Shown here piece by piece: positions 48,530 to 49,437 of a stretch of DNA of 49,437 bases. A program made the translations under genes and the position numbers. The notes under the pieces are model-generated. The model made no database searches. It was not told the origin of the DNA and saw only the letters and a program-made list of their open reading frames with translations. Within the stretch, counting starts at the first letter, position 1. Each line of letters starts with the position of its first letter. The DNA is from Actinomycetes bacterium (lineage in GTDB: Bacteria; Actinomycetota; Acidimicrobiia; Acidimicrobiales; RAAP-2): NCBI GenBank assembly GCA_021786095.1, contig JAJYNX010000037.1, positions 1 to 49,437 on the forward strand, given 5' to 3'.

Positions 48530-49437
48530 TCAGACCTTGATCGGCCCCTGGTCGGGCGCCGCCAGTCCGGTGAAGTCCGCCACGCCGCTGGACGCCCGGG
48601 GAACTAGGGAGGACGCGACGAGGCCCATGACCAAGACGATCACGGCGGCGTAGGGGGCGTAGACGGTGGGGGCCGTCACCTTGTAGACCGCGCCGTAGAT
48701 GGCGGCCACGGTCACGGCGACGCCCACGGTAGCGGCCAGGTACAGCTGCCACGTCTTGCCCGCGCCACGCAGCCCGCGCAGCGCGCCCACCGAGATCAAC
48801 AGGTAGATCACCGCGATGGCGAAGCCACCGTAGGTCGACAGGAAGCTGAACATCGACACGTACTCGGGCAGTCCGGGTATCGCCAGCGATGTCGTCGCCA
48901 CCACCAGCACGATCACGACGGCGTAGACGCCCAGCACGAAGTTGCTCGCGCCCGTCGGCGTGCCGTGGCGCGAGATCCGAGTCATCACTGAGGGCATGCG
49001 CCGGTCGCGCGCCAGGGCGAACAAGCCCCGCGACGCCGACACCGCGCACCCCACCAGGACCGCGAGCATGTCGAAGACCACCACCAGCTCGACCAGGCGA
49101 CGAATCCACACCGTCGCGTAGCCGCCCGACGAGGCCGGTCCGGCCAGCGTGAACAGCGGCGCGCCAGCGTTGCGACCCAGGAGATGCAGGCTGAAGTGGT
49201 AACCGGCGACCTGGGCGAAGGCGCCGATGACGTAGAAGCCAGTGATCGCCAGGACCGAGATCAACACCGCGCGCGGGATGTTGCGTTGAGGATGCACGGC
49301 CTCCTCGCCGAGGTTCGCCGCCGTCTCGAAACCGGTGAACAGGAGCACCCCGTAGAGGACGCCGAAGAGGATCCCCTTCCAGTGGGTCGGCGAACTGGAG
49401 GGGGAGAAGCCGGTGGCGACGTGGTGCAGTCCCCCAC
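48530..49437 (-). CDS. APC-superfamily amino-acid permease, C-terminal part
   Basis: About 302 residues are visible; the gene continues past the right edge. FTGFETAANLGEEAVHPQRNIPRAV is the helix 6-7 segment characteristic of APC transporters (with the conserved G-F-E and the N-I-P-R-A loop), and FALARDRRMPSVMTRISRHGTP is the helix 8-9 loop. Six further helices follow. The substrate cannot be told; amino acids or polyamines are usual. Base composition returns to that of the left part of the window. Confidence 0.88.
   Translation of the reverse strand, partial: GGLHHVATGFSPSSSPTHWKGILFGVLYGVLLFTGFETAANLGEEAVHPQRNIPRAVLISVLAITGFYVIGAFAQVAGYHFSLHLLGRNAGAPLFTLAGPASSGGYATVWIRRLVELVVVFDMLAVLVGCAVSASRGLFALARDRRMPSVMTRISRHGTPTGASNFVLGVYAVVIVLVVATTSLAIPGLPEYVSMFSFLSTYGGFAIAVIYLLISVGALRGLRGAGKTWQLYLAATVGVAVTVAAIYGAVYKVTAPTVYAPYAAVIVLVMGLVASSLVPRASSGVADFTGLAAPDQGPIKV

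Overview
The window looks like a chromosomal segment of a high-GC Gram-positive bacterium (Actinomycetota). The evidence is a complete Pup-proteasome locus (mpa, dop, pup, prcB, prcA, pafA), a fused CofG-CofH FbiC for coenzyme F420, a DUF4193 zinc-ribbon protein, a HelY-type Ski2 helicase, frequent GTG starts and leaderless promoters. The mix of F420, proteasome and an energy-converting-hydrogenase-like complex makes an Acidimicrobiia-type organism plausible, but no 16S or other taxonomic marker is present, so this is inference.

Layout. 1-860: the end of an IS1182-like transposase gene running off the left edge, a toxin-like ORF truncated next to it, a tRNA-Pro(GGG) gene with encoded CCA, and a 51-codon unknown gene. 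1008-8800: glutamate synthase gltB-gltD, then an acyl-CoA synthetase and a small coiled-coil protein. 8797-15153 (minus strand): tightly overlapping tkt-tal-fbiC-LOG genes, joining the non-oxidative pentose phosphate pathway to F420 cofactor synthesis. 15212-17098: a thioesterase, three small membrane proteins and the tRNA m1A58 methyltransferase trmI in overlapping order. 17121-27736: a ferredoxin divergent from the Pup-proteasome genes, followed by signal peptidase I, TatB-like, TatC and a Ski2-like helicase. 27762-34305: a tandem ThyX-like protein, DUF4193, GNAT, an Arg-rich unknown, an HtrA/DegP protease, an SDR and a small secreted protein.

34318-48529 has a different character. Its coding seems less GC-rich, its readable starts use Shine-Dalgarno sites rather than leaderless starts, and it is accessory-like. 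It holds a pair of MutS-like ATPases lacking the mismatch-recognition part, a histidine phosphatase, two FluC/CrcB fluoride channels interleaved with DUF190 (PII-like) genes, a universal stress protein, and a six-gene membrane complex related to hydrogenase-4/complex I. In that complex both redox centres of the core are dismantled. All four NiFe cysteines of the large subunit are replaced, as are all four proximal [4Fe-4S] cysteines of the small subunit (by Asp, Asp, Glu and Ala). One [4Fe-4S] cluster survives in a fused ferredoxin domain, and the charged residues of the proton-pumping subunits remain. It resembles the poorly understood energy-converting-hydrogenase-related (Ehr) group and is the strongest candidate here for an undescribed system. 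The window ends inside an APC-family amino-acid permease gene (minus strand).

Across the core part, many first genes have a TANNNT hexamer ending exactly six bases before the start codon, which points to widespread leaderless transcription. All positions and motifs were read by eye; family names rest on motif recognition, not on database searches.
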